Positions 35,604-44,140 of a DNA stretch of 55,877 bases are shown piece by piece. A model generated the notes under the pieces. It searched no databases. It was not told the origin of the DNA and was given only the letters and a program-made list of their open reading frames with translations. Positions within the stretch are counted from its first letter, which is position 1. Each line of letters begins with the position of its first letter. Position numbers and translations under genes: made by a program. The DNA is from Bacteroidota bacterium (GTDB taxonomy: Bacteria > Bacteroidota > Ignavibacteria > Kryptoniales > JAKASW01): positions 1 through 55,877 of the forward strand of contig JAJZVO010000026.1 of the NCBI GenBank assembly GCA_021845665.1. The letters run 5' to 3'.

Positions 35604-36587
35604 ATGAATAGAATGCATTCGGGAGAAATGCTCCGCGGTGTAAGCCGCACGTTCGCGCTTTCCATCGAGAGGCTACCTTCGAGCCTTCGTGATTTTGTAA
35701 CGACTGCTTATCTCCTGTTCAGGGTATCGGATTGCCTCGAAGATAACGACAAGTTGATCGCGCCTCACAAGGCAGAGCTTCTCCGCCTATGGGCACGCGT
35801 GCTTGCAGACAGCCTACCGGTGTCTTCGCTCGCTCGGGAAATAGTTGAGCTTGACGAAAAGGATCCCGAAGTGTACGTCGCTAAACACGCCGACCAGCTT
35901 CTCGATGGGTTGCGTCGGTTTCCTCAACCCATCCAGGAGATCATCACTCACCATGTAAACGAGACTTCTTTGGGGATGGCACGCTGGCAGGAGATCGGCC
36001 CGAACGTCCAGACCGAAGAGGAGATGGACGATTATATGCACCAGGTCGCCGGGAGAGTCGGCTACATGCTCACGGACCTCTTCGCGTGGTATTCTCCCGT
36101 CATCCGGGACAAGAAAGAAGAGATGCTCCCGCTCTCCAGGCATTTCGGACTTGCGCTGCAGACAGTCAACATAATTCGGGGTCTTCACAAGGACTATGAA
36201 CGCGGCTGGCTATACGTTCCCCGGAGTTTTTATGAGCCTCTCGGTTTGACGAAAGAGACACTGTTCTCGCCCGAGAACACCACCAAGGTTCTGGAGATGA
36301 TAGATAAGCTGGCGGACAAGGCTGAGCATCATCTGTTGTACGGCCTCAATTACATAACGATGATTCCGAAATGGCTACATGGAATCCGGCTTGCCTGCAT
36401 TTGGCCGCTGCTCTTCGCGGTAAGAACCCTCGCCGTTAGCCGAAACAATATCAACGTAGTCCTGTCGGAGGCCAAGATAACCAGGGCTGAGGTCACGAAA
36501 ATAGTCCGAGACACAACTATCTTCGGATGGTCAAATACCTGGCTGGTCAATTATTACAACCGGCTCCACACCATGCAGCCGATCTGA
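35604..36587 (+). CDS. Squalene/phytoene synthase-family prenyltransferase
   Basis: A 327-residue all-helical enzyme of the family that joins two prenyl diphosphates head to head. Motif 1 is VSDCLEDND (Asp43, Glu46, Asp47). Motif 2 is NIIRGLHKDYERGWLYVP at residues 189-206. There the first aspartate of the usual D-x-x-x-D is Gly193, while Asp197 remains. Flanking positions (RTFALSIERLP at the start and VAGRVGYMLTDLF) are typical. Squalene, phytoene or a related product cannot be decided; no hpn or crt neighbour is present. ATG 35604 abuts GGGGG, and the ATG at 35613 is a better-spaced alternative. Confidence 0.85.
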   Translation: MNRMHSGEMLRGVSRTFALSIERLPSSLRDFVTTAYLLFRVSDCLEDNDKLIAPHKAELLRLWARVLADSLPVSSLAREIVELDEKDPEVYVAKHADQLLDGLRRFPQPIQEIITHHVNETSLGMARWQEIGPNVQTEEEMDDYMHQVAGRVGYMLTDLFAWYSPVIRDKKEEMLPLSRHFGLALQTVNIIRGLHKDYERGWLYVPRSFYEPLGLTKETLFSPENTTKVLEMIDKLADKAEHHLLYGLNYITMIPKWLHGIRLACIWPLLFAVRTLAVSRNNINVVLSEAKITRAEVTKIVRDTTIFGWSNTWLVNYYNRLHTMQPI

Positions 36588-36691
36588 CCCCACAAAGGAG
36601 GATCGTGTCTTGAGCTATGGCCTTCAGCTGCACATCTTCTCCGCAGGCATGCAGCCAGGCCTCACGATTGACTCGGTTCCCCGTCAGCGGA

Positions 36692-39031
36692 TTACTTCAG
36701 GTCAAACTTTCCAGACAACACTCCCCCCGAGCTTCCTCCGACCTTTACGGTAAACTCACCCGGCATAATATCCCACTTTCTGTTCGCTCCCCATACGGCC
36801 AGATCCGCCTGCTTCACACGAATAGTCGCCTCGACCGACTGACCCGGCAAAAGACGAATGCGCTTGAACCCCTTGAGAGCTTCGACAGGTGTCTCGACGC
36901 TCGCGTACTTTTCGTGCACGTATACCTGTGCCACTTCAGCCCCGGCCCTGTCACCGGTGTTCTTCACTTCAAAGGAAACAAGGACGTCATTTCTGCTTCC
37001 TGCGGGAGGAGCGGCGATTCTCAGATTCGAAAACTTAAATGTTGTATAACTTAAACCGTACCCGAAAGGATAGAGCGGCGATGATTTGCCGTCGACATAG
37101 TTGTACCATCCAAGCTTGGATGTACCGTGGTCGTAATAAACCGGGAGCTGCCCCACACTGCGGGGAAAAGTCATCACGAGATGTCCCGAAGGATTGTTTT
37201 CACCGAAGAGCGTCTGCGCGATCGCACGGCCGCCGAATTCGCCCGGATACCACGCTTCGAGGATGGCGCTGACATGTTCTGCCGCCCACGAAATTGATAG
37301 CGGTCTGCCGTTCTGGAGAACCAACACTACCGGCGTTCCGGTCGCGACCACAGCCTCCAGACGCTTTTCCTGATTACCTGGTAAACCAAGTCTCAGCCGA
37401 TCATGATTTTCGCCAGATATATGACTGTTTTCTCCAAGTACCATGATGGCAACCTTGGCCCGTCTCGCCAACGCAACAGCGTCTTCGATGTTCTCTCCAT
37501 TCGAGAATAGTACCCTTGTACCCGGTGAAACGATTTCCCTGATCTGTGCCAACATCCCTTGCTTCGTCCGATCGTCCGGCTGCGCCGAGTAGTCGCCGAG
37601 CCTCGTGCTGTCGGCATTCGGACCGATTACCGCCACACTCGCTATATTCCGCGACAAGGGTAGAAGGCCGTCCCGGTTATTCAGCAAGCATATCGATTCC
37701 TGGGCCACTTTGAGAGCAAGAGCGAGATGCGCCGGCGAGCGGCGGACGCGCTTGTCTAAATTGACGTCGACATACGGGTGATCGAACAAGCCAAGCATGA
37801 ACTTAGCACGCAAGACGGCCGCAACTGCCCGGTTGACTACCGCCATCGAGAGCTTGCCCTCTCTGACACCGTCAATTATAGCGTTTTGAAATGTGTCGTG
37901 CGGGAAATCATAGAACTGCATGTCGACACCCGACTTCAAGGCGAGCCGGACTGCAGCAGCCGGAGTAGGCGCGACATCAAATACATTGTATAAGCGCTTA
38001 ATCGCACCGAGGTCGGAAACCACAATACCCTTGAACCCCCATTCTTTTCTGAGAACGGTGGTAAGAAGCCATGGGTTTGCCGTGCAGGGGAGGCCGTCTA
38101 CGCTGTTGTACGCTGCCATGATCCCCATAATGTGACCTTCGCGGACAAGCGGCTCGAACGGCTTAAGGAAAACGGACCGCATCTCTCTTTCGCCGGCATG
38201 GGTCGGGGCGGTGTTCATTCCGCTTTCAGGTTCCCCGTAAGCGGCAAAGTGCTTTGGCTCCGATATGCAGGTAGAGTCTGTAGCCAGCGAAGTGCCTTGC
38301 ATCCCTTCCACATAAGCAAGTCCGATTCTTCCTGAAAGGTACGGATCTTCGCCGAACGTCTCTTCTACTCTTCCCCACCTCGGGTCGCGAGCCAAATTGA
38401 CGACCGGCGCAAGAAGCATATCGACCCCGTCGGCTCGGGCTTCGGAAGCAATTGCGGCACCTTCTTCTTTCGCGAGCTTCACGTCCCATGTAGATGCCAG
38501 GTTTACACTCTGAGGAAAAACCGTTTGATCAAGCCCCAAGTATCCGTGCAGCCCTTCCTCGAGAAACAAGGCCGGTATTCCGAGACGATTCGACTTAATT
38601 ACCCAGGCCTGGAGGCTGTTATACAACCGGGCACTCGGATAGAGATCATGGATCGCGCCCACTCCAAGGTGTCCGAGAACCTTCTCCGCCTTTTCGGGAT
38701 CAAACACCGCATTCGGCCTGGCGTGAGTATTGTCAGCAGTTTGATCCGGATCCAGGAACGACGAAGCTCCCGGATACATGTCTAGCTGGCGGGCCTTCTC
38801 CTGAAGCGTCATCCGGCTCAACAAATCTCTAATTCGTTCTTCGATCGGCAGTTTTGGATTCCTGTAAGGGGGCACATTGTTCCCCGAATGCGAAGAAGAT
38901 GCTTTACTCACGCTTTCTTTCTGCACGGCAAGGGCTGCACCCGTCGAAAATAGCAGGACAAACAATAGTGTGAGAAAGACCGGCATGGACAGCCTGTTAC
39001 AGAAAACTATGCTCCTGGAAAAGGAATTCAT
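36692..39031 (-). CDS. Exported GH3 beta-glucosidase/xylosidase
   Basis: A 779-residue secreted glycoside hydrolase family 3 enzyme of the BglX type, with a signal peptide ending AALAV. The N-terminal TIM barrel runs from about residue 60 to 390. It has KHFAAYGEPE for the substrate site, the DPRWGRVEETFGEDP signature, and the nucleophile Asp340 in GIVVSDLGAI. The alpha/beta sandwich (about 430-640) has LGENSHISGE near the acid/base region, and a fibronectin-III-like domain closes the protein (about 670-775). It releases glucose or xylose from beta-linked oligosaccharides. With the GH28 enzyme at 44141 it suggests plant-polysaccharide use, although no SusCD pair is beside it. Confidence 0.93.
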   Translation of the reverse strand: MNSFSRSIVFCNRLSMPVFLTLLFVLLFSTGAALAVQKESVSKASSSHSGNNVPPYRNPKLPIEERIRDLLSRMTLQEKARQLDMYPGASSFLDPDQTADNTHARPNAVFDPEKAEKVLGHLGVGAIHDLYPSARLYNSLQAWVIKSNRLGIPALFLEEGLHGYLGLDQTVFPQSVNLASTWDVKLAKEEGAAIASEARADGVDMLLAPVVNLARDPRWGRVEETFGEDPYLSGRIGLAYVEGMQGTSLATDSTCISEPKHFAAYGEPESGMNTAPTHAGEREMRSVFLKPFEPLVREGHIMGIMAAYNSVDGLPCTANPWLLTTVLRKEWGFKGIVVSDLGAIKRLYNVFDVAPTPAAAVRLALKSGVDMQFYDFPHDTFQNAIIDGVREGKLSMAVVNRAVAAVLRAKFMLGLFDHPYVDVNLDKRVRRSPAHLALALKVAQESICLLNNRDGLLPLSRNIASVAVIGPNADSTRLGDYSAQPDDRTKQGMLAQIREIVSPGTRVLFSNGENIEDAVALARRAKVAIMVLGENSHISGENHDRLRLGLPGNQEKRLEAVVATGTPVVLVLQNGRPLSISWAAEHVSAILEAWYPGEFGGRAIAQTLFGENNPSGHLVMTFPRSVGQLPVYYDHGTSKLGWYNYVDGKSSPLYPFGYGLSYTTFKFSNLRIAAPPAGSRNDVLVSFEVKNTGDRAGAEVAQVYVHEKYASVETPVEALKGFKRIRLLPGQSVEATIRVKQADLAVWGANRKWDIMPGEFTVKVGGSSGGVLSGKFDLK

Positions 39032-39310
39032 GGGATTACTCCGATGTGTTTACGGCTTGCAACTTTAAGATTATTTCTAATACCGGCGGCCCTTCCGAGT
39101 GGTCTTTCATCGACGAGGGGACTCTTCATTACGATCAGACCCGACATGGCATCAAATTCTGAAAAATGAATTTACTCCGTGCCCCAGTTAATAGCAATTT
39201 GACCGAAGCGACAATACCATACGAAGTTCCAGGAACGAAGTTGGGTTAGGTTCGAAGGATGAATGCAGGAATCCTATGATATTTCTTGCAGTAACGAGAT
39301 GAAGCCCCAG

Positions 39311-39379
39311 TTCTTAAGAAAGAGAATTCTCTACGGCGAAAGTGTGCCCATCTGAAAAGTGAGAACCAATGGTTCTCAC
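39311..39379 (-). terminator. Three adjacent palindromes, the last a likely terminator
   Basis: TTCTTAAGAA (39311-39320) and AGAGAATTCTCT (39321-39332) stand side by side. A 21-base perfect palindrome with arms GTGAGAACCA and TGGTTCTCAC follows at 39359-39379. Read on the minus strand, the last hairpin is followed at once by TTTT, about 75 bases after the stop at 39453, so it fits a rho-independent terminator for that gene. The first two may be operators for the GH3 gene starting at 39031. Confidence 0.55.
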
Positions 39380-39452
39380 GGCTCCATGCGCTCTGTAAGC
39401 AACTGAGATCCTATAGCGGAAACTCCGTTGCTTACATTGCGCTTCCTCCGCA

Positions 39453-39905
39453 TCACCTGTTCCCCTCGGCAGGATTGACGCCGTCATAAGCGAGAAATCT
39501 CTGCTCAAGTTGATCTGCTATTTGTTTGAACAGATACTCGTGGCTATCTGCGTTGGTTATAGGTGTGACCTGAATGGTCGGCGCATGGGTCAGGTACATG
39601 CTGACGAGATATGCCTTATACCTAATCGCCGGATTATTATTTCTCTGAGCCACCCTGTCGACGACCTTCAGGATACCCGAGTAATCGAAATTTGGGTAGC
39701 GGTTTTTGCATTCGGCGACTGTATAGAGTGCGGATTCGACAAACCCAGGGACATTGCTGCTCTCCAGAGAAATCTTCAGAGCTTCGAATGTGCGCTTCTC
39801 GTTGAATTTATATGCTGTCGGTTTTGTCGTCTGAGCGACAGCACCCGTCACCGCGAGAAGGAACACAAACGTCGCGACGCCTAACTGCCTAAGATATGTC
39901 TTCAT
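39453..39905 (-). CDS. Small secreted helical protein
   Basis: A 150-residue product with a signal peptide ending TGAVAQ. The mature protein is helical, with a HEAT-like run (FEALKISLESSNVPGFVESA, ALYTVAECKNRYPNFDYSG, then VDRVAQRNNNPAIRYKAYLV), which looks like a repeat-type adaptor. GGAGG lies four bases before the ATG. No enzyme motif and no known family recognised. The gene appears to be transcribed alone, ending at the palindromic terminator. Confidence 0.65.
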   Translation of the reverse strand: MKTYLRQLGVATFVFLLAVTGAVAQTTKPTAYKFNEKRTFEALKISLESSNVPGFVESALYTVAECKNRYPNFDYSGILKVVDRVAQRNNNPAIRYKAYLVSMYLTHAPTIQVTPITNADSHEYLFKQIADQLEQRFLAYDGVNPAEGNR

Positions 39906-40237
39906 TGAACCTCCGATTATTGTTAAGATGTTTTCTTGTTACATAATCTTAAGAATCAATCGGTGTGCCGGTGACGCTTTCGTTCGAGAATGAACAGAAT
40001 CAGAGAAAAACAATAAGTGGTCAACTAAGAGGAGTGCCACTGAACTTCTCAACAGACACGGATTGTGTCAACAAGAATCGGAAGTTCAACAATTTATACA
40101 GATATCGACCCTGTGGCTTAGCGTAGAAACGTGGCAGGGGTCAGGCCTCCATTCCGCCTGACAAATCGGGACTCACCCTTATGCGAGGGATATGGATAAT
40201 AGAAAAGTCTTCCTGCCTCTGCTGCGTTCGGAGCCTA
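39906..40237. other. Intergenic spacer with a GC-rich hairpin
   Basis: About 330 bases between the sigma-54 regulator gene and the secreted protein. A perfect seven-base inverted repeat (GTCAGGC and GCCTGAC around nine bases, 40140-40162) lies about 75 bases after the regulator stop and may be a weak terminator. The secreted gene's promoter should lie near 39930-39990. Confidence 0.4.
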
Positions 40238-41674
40238 TCATGATTTTTTGTCATCGCTTCGACGTAGCCGGTTGTTCAAGGCACGGCGCGAAATCCCGAG
40301 GAGCTCGGCGGCAATAGTCTGATTGCCTTCGGCCCGCTTCAGTGCCTCGTTGATCAGTGCTTCTTCCGCCTCTTTCAGCGTAGGAAATCTACCCGGGAAG
40401 CTCACAAGCTCCACCGAGGCGGGATTTTTCTCAAGAGACTTCGAAGTCAGTCCGTTCGGCGACGCACGATCCTGAAGGTGTTCGGATATTTTTGCCCTAA
40501 CAGATTCCAGGGAGAGAACTCCTCCCTTATGGAGGCTCACAGCATCAAAAATCATCCCCTCGAGTTCCCTGACGTTTCCGGGGAAATCATAATTGTTGAG
40601 AAGCGTGTACAATTCCTTAGGGGGAGTCGGCCTCTTCCTCTTCAGCGCCTCCGCCGCCTTAGCTATGAAGTAGTCTATCAGGAAGGGCAAATCCTCCTTC
40701 CGCTCGCGGAGAGGAGGGATCGCTACATGGTGAGACTTCAACCGGTAATACAAGTCCTGACGGAAAGTGTCGCTCGACTGCATCGCCCTTATGTCGCGAT
40801 GAGTCGCGACGACTATTCTTGCGTCCGACGACTTTGCGACGTCGGATCCGATCGGATAGTAGCTCCCGTCCTGCAGAAGCCTGAGGAGTTTTACCTGCGA
40901 AGCGGTGCTGAGGTCGCCTATCTCATCCAGGAAGAGCGTACCATGTCCCGCTTTTTCGATGAGTCCCTTCCTCTCTTCTTCCGCTCCGGTGAAAGCTCCC
41001 TTTCGGTGGCCGAAAAGCGTGTCGGAAAAGAAATCGTCGTCCACCCCGGCGACATTGACCGAGACGAGGCCGTCTTTTCTTCCGCTTGCCTTATGGACCG
41101 CCTGTGCGAAGAGTTCCTTGCCGGTACCGGTCTCGCCGGTGATCAAGACAGGTAGGCTCGTCTTTGCGATGGCTTCGATGTACCTGAATATCAGTTGAAG
41201 TGACGAACTCCTCGTCACTATCGCGCTGAATGCTTCAGGCTTTTCAAGGTTGCCGCTGAGGAGAAGCTGCTTCAGCATTTCGTTTTCGGAGCGGATCTCC
41301 GTCAACTCGAGTCCTCTCTTCACGGTTGAGACGAGCTTCGTCTCGTCTATCGGCTTCACGACGTAATCGAACGCACCTTGTTTGATGCATCGAACCGCGC
41401 TGTCGACATCGTTGACAGCCGTTATCATAACCACAGGTGTCTCAGGATAATTGGCAACTATCATTTCAAGCAGAGCAAGACCGGAAACATTGGGCATGTT
41501 GATATCGAGTGCGATCAGTGAATATTTATGTCTCTTGAGACGTTCATTCACGTCACGGCTGTCGGAACAAGTCTCCACGTTTCCGATCCCGTTCGAAGAG
41601 AGTGTCAGCTCGGCACTCAGGAGAAAATCCTCCTCATCATCGACCAGTAGAATTGGATTGGACGGAAATGCCAT
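40238..41674 (-). CDS. Sigma-54-dependent response regulator (NtrC family)
   Basis: The 478-residue regulator has a receiver with phospho-acceptor Asp57 in LIALDINMPNVSG. The AAA+ domain carries Walker A TGETGTGKELFAQAVH, the sigma-54 contact loop GAFTGA, and Walker B GTLFLDEIGDL. The C-terminal Fis-type helix-turn-helix is NQTIAAELLGISRRALNNRL. All motifs for sigma-54 activation are present. The start at 41674 has AGGTGA five bases upstream. It follows the PAS kinase at 41692 with a short gap. I did not find a convincing -24/-12 promoter in the window, so its targets probably lie elsewhere. Confidence 0.95.
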   Translation of the reverse strand: MAFPSNPILLVDDEEDFLLSAELTLSSNGIGNVETCSDSRDVNERLKRHKYSLIALDINMPNVSGLALLEMIVANYPETPVVMITAVNDVDSAVRCIKQGAFDYVVKPIDETKLVSTVKRGLELTEIRSENEMLKQLLLSGNLEKPEAFSAIVTRSSSLQLIFRYIEAIAKTSLPVLITGETGTGKELFAQAVHKASGRKDGLVSVNVAGVDDDFFSDTLFGHRKGAFTGAEEERKGLIEKAGHGTLFLDEIGDLSTASQVKLLRLLQDGSYYPIGSDVAKSSDARIVVATHRDIRAMQSSDTFRQDLYYRLKSHHVAIPPLRERKEDLPFLIDYFIAKAAEALKRKRPTPPKELYTLLNNYDFPGNVRELEGMIFDAVSLHKGGVLSLESVRAKISEHLQDRASPNGLTSKSLEKNPASVELVSFPGRFPTLKEAEEALINEALKRAEGNQTIAAELLGISRRALNNRLRRSDDKKS

Positions 41675-41691
41675 TGAACTCACCTATGCTT

Positions 41692-42879
41692 CTACTTTCC
41701 ATCGTTCAGAATTGCGGGAAAAGACACCCGGGCAGTGCTTCCCTGACCCGGCTTGCTGCTTAGAATAAGCGTGCCGCCATGGCTTTTCACGATATTGTAC
41801 GACACGGATAGCCCGAGTCCAGTTCCTCCCATTTCTCTCTTCGTGGTGAAAAAAGGATCCATGATATACTTCAAATCGTCCGGCCGTATACCGACTCCCT
41901 GATCCTCCACTTTGACACGAACCTTCTTCCGCTGCGGATTGAAATAGGTTGATATTCTTATTTCTGCGGATGGATTCTTCAACGATTGACACGCATTGTT
42001 GATAAGATTGATCACCACCTGCTCAAGCTGCTGCGCATTACCGCGAATCAACGGGAGATCTTTTCCATATTCCACCTTGAAATTGTTGGTCGATTTCTTG
42101 ATCAAATTCTCCGCGATCAAGATCGCCACTTCCACAACCTTGTTTATCTCAACAAGGTCGTTCAGAGTGTTCGTGTCTGCTCTTGCGTAATCCGTAAGGT
42201 TCTTCGTGATATTCTTGATCCGATCCGAACCCTTGAGTACACCTTCAAGCAGTTGCGGGATTTTTTCCTTTGAAGTTCCGTATGACATTCCCGCGACTAT
42301 GAAATCCCCGTTCTCCTCAAGATACCTGTCGAGAATGGGCGTGGTATCTTTCCAGATTTTCGAGAAAAGTTGAATATTCAAGAGGATGAAATTGTTGGGA
42401 TTGTTGATCTCGTGCGCGATGCCGGACACGAGTATGCCCAGCGACGCCATCTTATCGGCCTGGATGAGCTGTCTCGTGTGGAGGGCGGCTGCGGCTTCGG
42501 CCCTCTTAAGACTGGTGATGTCGTTTATGAGACCGTCGTACCCGACGGTATTCCCTTTGCCGTCTTTCGTGACCACTACCTTGCTCCGAATCCACCTCAT
42601 CGTCCCATCCCTGTGGATTATGCGATGCTCGATAGGGTCGACTTCTTTCCCGGCGAGCGCGGCCTGCGCCTGCTCAAGGACCTTCGCGCGGTCCTTGCGG
42701 TGTACCATCTTGTACCAGAGATCAGGCTCTCTCCTGAAGTCGCTGGGCGCATATCCGGTGACTGCGACACATCCAGGACCGTGAGTCGTCTCCACGGCGA
42801 TCCCATCGCGGACCTTCACAGTATAAATGTAATCCGTAAGATAGTTGACTAGCTTCTCGTACTTGCGTTCAATGTCCAT
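41692..42879 (-). CDS. PAS-domain histidine kinase (NtrB-like)
   Basis: A 395-residue soluble kinase. A PAS domain (residues 1-125) ends with the PAC-type DGTMRWIRSKVVVTKDGKGN. HisKA follows with His156 in VSGIAHEINNPNNF. The HATPase domain has the N box QVVINLINNACQSL, DQGVGI and GGTGLGLSVSY. The HEINNP box is typical of NtrB/AtoS-like partners of sigma-54 regulators, and the gene is directly followed by one. No membrane segment, so it senses a cytoplasmic cue through PAS. Confidence 0.93.
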   Translation of the reverse strand: MDIERKYEKLVNYLTDYIYTVKVRDGIAVETTHGPGCVAVTGYAPSDFRREPDLWYKMVHRKDRAKVLEQAQAALAGKEVDPIEHRIIHRDGTMRWIRSKVVVTKDGKGNTVGYDGLINDITSLKRAEAAAALHTRQLIQADKMASLGILVSGIAHEINNPNNFILLNIQLFSKIWKDTTPILDRYLEENGDFIVAGMSYGTSKEKIPQLLEGVLKGSDRIKNITKNLTDYARADTNTLNDLVEINKVVEVAILIAENLIKKSTNNFKVEYGKDLPLIRGNAQQLEQVVINLINNACQSLKNPSAEIRISTYFNPQRKKVRVKVEDQGVGIRPDDLKYIMDPFFTTKREMGGTGLGLSVSYNIVKSHGGTLILSSKPGQGSTARVSFPAILNDGK

Positions 42880-43389
42880 CTGAAATTCTGAATTCTTCTC
42901 ATCAATAATTCACATCTGCAGCCGATTCGATAGGATAGATTAGGTCCTTTATAATATAGCAATTGGTTCGCGGATTTTTGAAAACAGGCAAGAAGCGCTG
43001 ATGATTCATTAAAGCATCGGGAAATGAATCACGTACCAATATCAAAGTTTGGTGGTTGATGCTTTCGAGAAATGGCCCACTGCCCAAGGAACCGGTTTCC
43101 GGGCGTCAACTAAGCGAAAGGCACTTCGACTTTAACCGAAAAGGGTCTGATGATTTGATTTCCGATTTCAAATTGGCATAAGACCCGGCCCGCTTTTTCT
43201 GCAGACTGAGTCAGATTGTCGGCCGTTTTCCTCTGACAGGAAATTTGGCCAGTCCTTCTAATTGTGAAATGATAACTTATCCATACCGATGCGTGCCGGT
43301 ATAAGCGACTCAAACTCTCATCCTCACCCGAAGCATTACATCTTTGCTTCTGTTCTCCCCAACCCGATGCTGAACCAGGCTGTAATCGG
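42880..43389. other. Intergenic spacer, about 510 bases
   Basis: Between the PAS kinase and the lone receiver gene. A 95-codon minus-strand frame (43110-43397) overlaps the receiver stop, but its composition is unlike the neighbours and it matches nothing I know. The kinase promoter should lie near 42890-42970, where an AT-rich stretch (TTTATAATATAGC) is seen. No terminator recognised. Confidence 0.4.
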
Positions 43390-43815
43390 TCAGCCATCCA
43401 GTTTTACCTTGTTATGCAGCGTATCGTGCACTCTAAGGAGGAGCTCGCCGCTCAGATACGGCTTCGAGAGATAATCCGCCGCTCCAATTTCGAGAGCAGC
43501 CGATTGAACTTCAGGTTCAATCGAGCCGCTTACTGCGATGACTTTCACATACGATTTCAGTGCCAATATCATGGAAAGCACTTCTCCGCCGCTAAGCCTG
43601 GGCAATCCCATATCGAGAAGGACCAAGTCGATTCTATCTATTTGCTCGGCAAATTTCCGTACCGCTTCCGTACCGTCCGATGCAAGGACGACTTTGTATC
43701 CGTTCTCAACGAGAACGGCCTGGAGAAAATCTCTCAGCATCTCTTCGTCCTCCACTACGAGTATCGTTTCACCTTCCCCTTTGGGAAACTTCAGCATATT
43801 CAATTCTTCCGGCAT
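43390..43815 (-). CDS. Stand-alone receiver protein (CheY-like)
   Basis: A 141-residue single receiver domain: VVEDEEMLRDFLQAVL, phospho-acceptor Asp68 in LVLLDMGLPRLSG, Lys118 in ADYLSKPYLSGEL. There is no output domain, so it acts as a phosphorelay shuttle or by binding a partner. The start at 43815 follows GAGGAGGGTGAG. It lies 510 bases upstream of the PAS kinase in the same direction and may feed the same relay. Confidence 0.88.
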   Translation of the reverse strand: MPEELNMLKFPKGEGETILVVEDEEMLRDFLQAVLVENGYKVVLASDGTEAVRKFAEQIDRIDLVLLDMGLPRLSGGEVLSMILALKSYVKVIAVSGSIEPEVQSAALEIGAADYLSKPYLSGELLLRVHDTLHNKVKLDG

Positions 43816-44060
43816 CTCACCCTCCTCACAAACTATCATACTTACATTTTGTATATCCGTCTCAAACATTCGTCTTTCTCCTTTTCGACTAGAGACGCGT
43901 TAATATTACGATCAACGCGCGTGCCACTCAAAAAGGATAGAAAAAGGGGGGAAATGGATGAGCTGATGAACTGTCAGTGTGCGGTTATGATACAAAGATG
44001 TTCGGTATCGATACGGGGCCGTGAAACTCAGCCCAGCCTGTCGGACTTGTCGGATCGGGT

Positions 44061-44125
44061 GATCGGCAGGGACTCGAAAATTGATGGCTCGCGCCATCAA
44101 ATGGCTGGAGAGTTCCCTGCCGATC
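44061..44125 (-). terminator. Nested hairpin terminator after the GH28 gene
   Basis: An inner hairpin (44081-44100) has perfect eight-base arms TTGATGGC and GCCATCAA. On the minus strand its loop reads GCGA, a GNRA-type tetraloop, and TTTT follows. Outer arms GATCGGCAGGGA (44061-44072) and TCCCTGCCGATC (44114-44125) pair around it. It sits 41-60 bases past the GH28 stop, the right place for a rho-independent terminator; the outer stem is an unusual addition. Confidence 0.7.
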
Positions 44126-44140
44126 CTGGCTACTTTCCGT

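Noticed and set aside
40021-40060. Sigma-54 promoter on the minus strand before the secreted protein gene (TGGCAC)
   Set aside because: The -12 element TTGC is missing at the required distance.
40131-40146. Sigma-54 promoter (TGGCAG-N-GC spacing) near the NtrC-type gene
   Set aside because: GG and GC are correctly spaced, but the -12 element reads AGGC and not TTGC, and no plus-strand gene follows.
43110-43397. 95-codon minus-strand frame overlapping the receiver stop
   Set aside because: No recognisable domain, poor composition and no ribosome-binding site; could be a remnant but not supportable.
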